Assembly (NCBI GenBank): GCA_020635395.1
Contig: JACJZV010000005.1
Coordinates: 1 to 64,000, forward strand
Reading direction: 5' to 3'
DNA length: 64,000 bases
Source of the DNA: Flavobacteriales bacterium
Lineage (GTDB): Bacteria > Bacteroidota > Bacteroidia > NS11-12g > UBA9320
Both the position numbers and the translations under genes were made by a program. Under the pieces are notes generated by a model that worked only from the letters and a program-made list of their open reading frames with translations, did not search any database and was not told where the DNA came from. How positions within the stretch are numbered: the first letter of the stretch is position 1; each line of letters begins with the position of its first letter. This document shows positions 63,075-64,000 of this stretch, one piece after another.

Positions 63075-64000
63075 TCACTTCACCACCACCTTAAAAACTC
63101 TTTCATAATCCCCCGAACTTACTTTAGCAAAATAAACGCCTGGCTCAATGAGAATCGTTGGAAAACCCAGCTCATGACTACCTGGAGCATAAGTAAAATT
63201 ATCTTCCCAAATTAATTGTCCGAGGGAGTTCACTACTTCATAACTAATTTTTCGCTGGGTTTCGTTGTTTATGAAAAAAGAGAAACTGCCCATTTCTACA
63301 GGGTTTGGCCCAACTTTAATCTCAAAATCTGATTCAAAATCATGGTAATATTGGGTAACCACATCCACATTCTCGGTAACCCACAGGCCACCGGAAACAC
63401 TGCCTGCCCAAAGTTTTTTACCCGTGCTGTCGTTGGGGTCGAACATTAAGGTGCGGGTTCGACCGCCCACGTTTGTTGGGCCACGCTCTTGCCAAACTAC
63501 ATTGTAGTCATCCTGAATTTTGCCTACAAAAATGCCTCGACCATGCGTGGCGGCCACCAACGTATTGTCCTCGGCTCTGAGCCGAAGCATATTTACTTTC
63601 ACATTGGGTAAATCATTGTTTATGGATTCCCAACGAGTGTTGGCTCCATCCAACTTTTTGGTCATCATTACACCTACTTCAGTGGCTATGTAGCACACTT
63701 CAGGATTTTGGGGATGCAGCACAGCCCATCGTATTGGGATGTTCGGCAAATCTCCTTCATGACTTACCCAAACAGGTATTGAATCGAGCACATTTTTGCA
63801 CTCCCAAACACTTTCGAGGTCATAATTCGTATAGGTTATAACTACGTGATTTTCGTTAATTGGATTCACAAAAATACTATGGCAGTATCCCGATGAGGGC
63901 AGATATTGTTTTGGGTCGCAGTCTTTGGGTAAATCGGATGCAGCAGAGGTAAGTGCATTATCAATTCTATAAACTCCCCTGCCACCTGTGCGACCAATAA
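63075..64000 (-). CDS. T9SS-sorted secreted protein with WD40/BNR-like repeats (5' end outside window)
   Basis: The frame stays open to base 64000, so the N-terminus lies outside. About 308 codons are visible. The upstream part has sialidase/propeller-like turns (WAVLHPQNPEVCYIATEVGV, VAATHGRGIFVGK, KLWAGSVSGGLWVTENVD). The C-terminal 85 residues form a type A sorting domain: VGPNPVEMGSFSFFI, VVNSLGQLIWEDNF, PGVYFAKVSSGDYERVFKVV, which T9SS recognises and removes on export. This makes it a likely client of the secretion system of which gldL and gldM form part. The substrate or binding target is unknown. Confidence 0.85.
   Translation of the reverse strand, partial: IGRTGGRGVYRIDNALTSAASDLPKDCDPKQYLPSSGYCHSIFVNPINENHVVITYTNYDLESVWECKNVLDSIPVWVSHEGDLPNIPIRWAVLHPQNPEVCYIATEVGVMMTKKLDGANTRWESINNDLPNVKVNMLRLRAEDNTLVAATHGRGIFVGKIQDDYNVVWQERGPTNVGGRTRTLMFDPNDSTGKKLWAGSVSGGLWVTENVDVVTQYYHDFESDFEIKVGPNPVEMGSFSFFINNETQRKISYEVVNSLGQLIWEDNFTYAPGSHELGFPTILIEPGVYFAKVSSGDYERVFKVVVK

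Noticed and set aside
1..64000. tRNA, rRNA, CRISPR array, prophage or replication origin
   Set aside because: I scanned the intergenic gaps and saw no cloverleaf with CCA end, no spaced direct repeats, no phage structural genes and no dnaA-box cluster; dnaN alone is not evidence of oriC.

Overview
The window is AT-rich and comes from the chromosome of a member of the Bacteroidota. The evidence is the type IX secretion/gliding genes gldL and gldM, a C25-family PorU2-like peptidase and a sorting-type C-terminal domain. Other support is a TonB receptor with a carboxypeptidase-regulatory-like N-domain, an IS1182-type transposase, many lipoproteins, and recurrent TAnnTTTG-like -7 promoter elements in place of TATAAT. 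I cannot name a genus. LAYOUT: 1-3224 holds the end of murB, an RluA-type pseudouridine synthase and pruA, closed by a strong terminator. 3359-7795 is a T9SS motor block (gldL, gldM) followed by a large outer-membrane protein whose C-terminus resembles PorG. 7792-9825 carries trmD and dnaN on the minus strand. 10029-13459 has a MoxR ATPase, a DUF58 protein and an acyltransferase. 13475-19353 (minus) has a glycosyltransferase, an LptF/LptG-type permease, valS and rplS. 19706-28419 is a compact denitrification cluster. It comprises norC, norB, nirK with a C-terminal cytochrome c domain, a NirV-like protein, a Sco copper chaperone, an alginate-export-like barrel, norQ and norD. A concentric 42-bp dyad precedes it. 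28596-32304 encodes envelope or secreted proteins, including an M48-type metallopeptidase. 32354-38820 (minus) has typA, a TonB receptor and a beta-helix lipoprotein. 38925-40695 is an IS1182-family element. 40721-43488 has a small membrane protein, hmgA and a divergent TPR lipoprotein. 43513-46647 is the thrS-infC-rpmI-rplT operon. 46679-53653 (minus) has an EamA transporter, a hipBA toxin-antitoxin pair, glf, mdh, and scoA/scoB split by a methyltransferase gene. 53834-58804 is the PorU2-like peptidase. 58857-63059 is a glycosyltransferase/polysaccharide group, and the window ends inside a T9SS-type secreted protein. FUNCTION: the denitrification genes form a nitrite to nitric oxide to nitrous oxide module: NirK makes NO, NorCB reduces it, NorQ/NorD mature NorCB, and Sco probably delivers copper. 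No nosZ or nitrate reductase is present here, so from this window alone the pathway stops at N2O. The other blocks are housekeeping (translation, replication, cell wall, central carbon) and envelope or surface-polysaccharide functions. No rRNA, tRNA, CRISPR array or prophage was seen.
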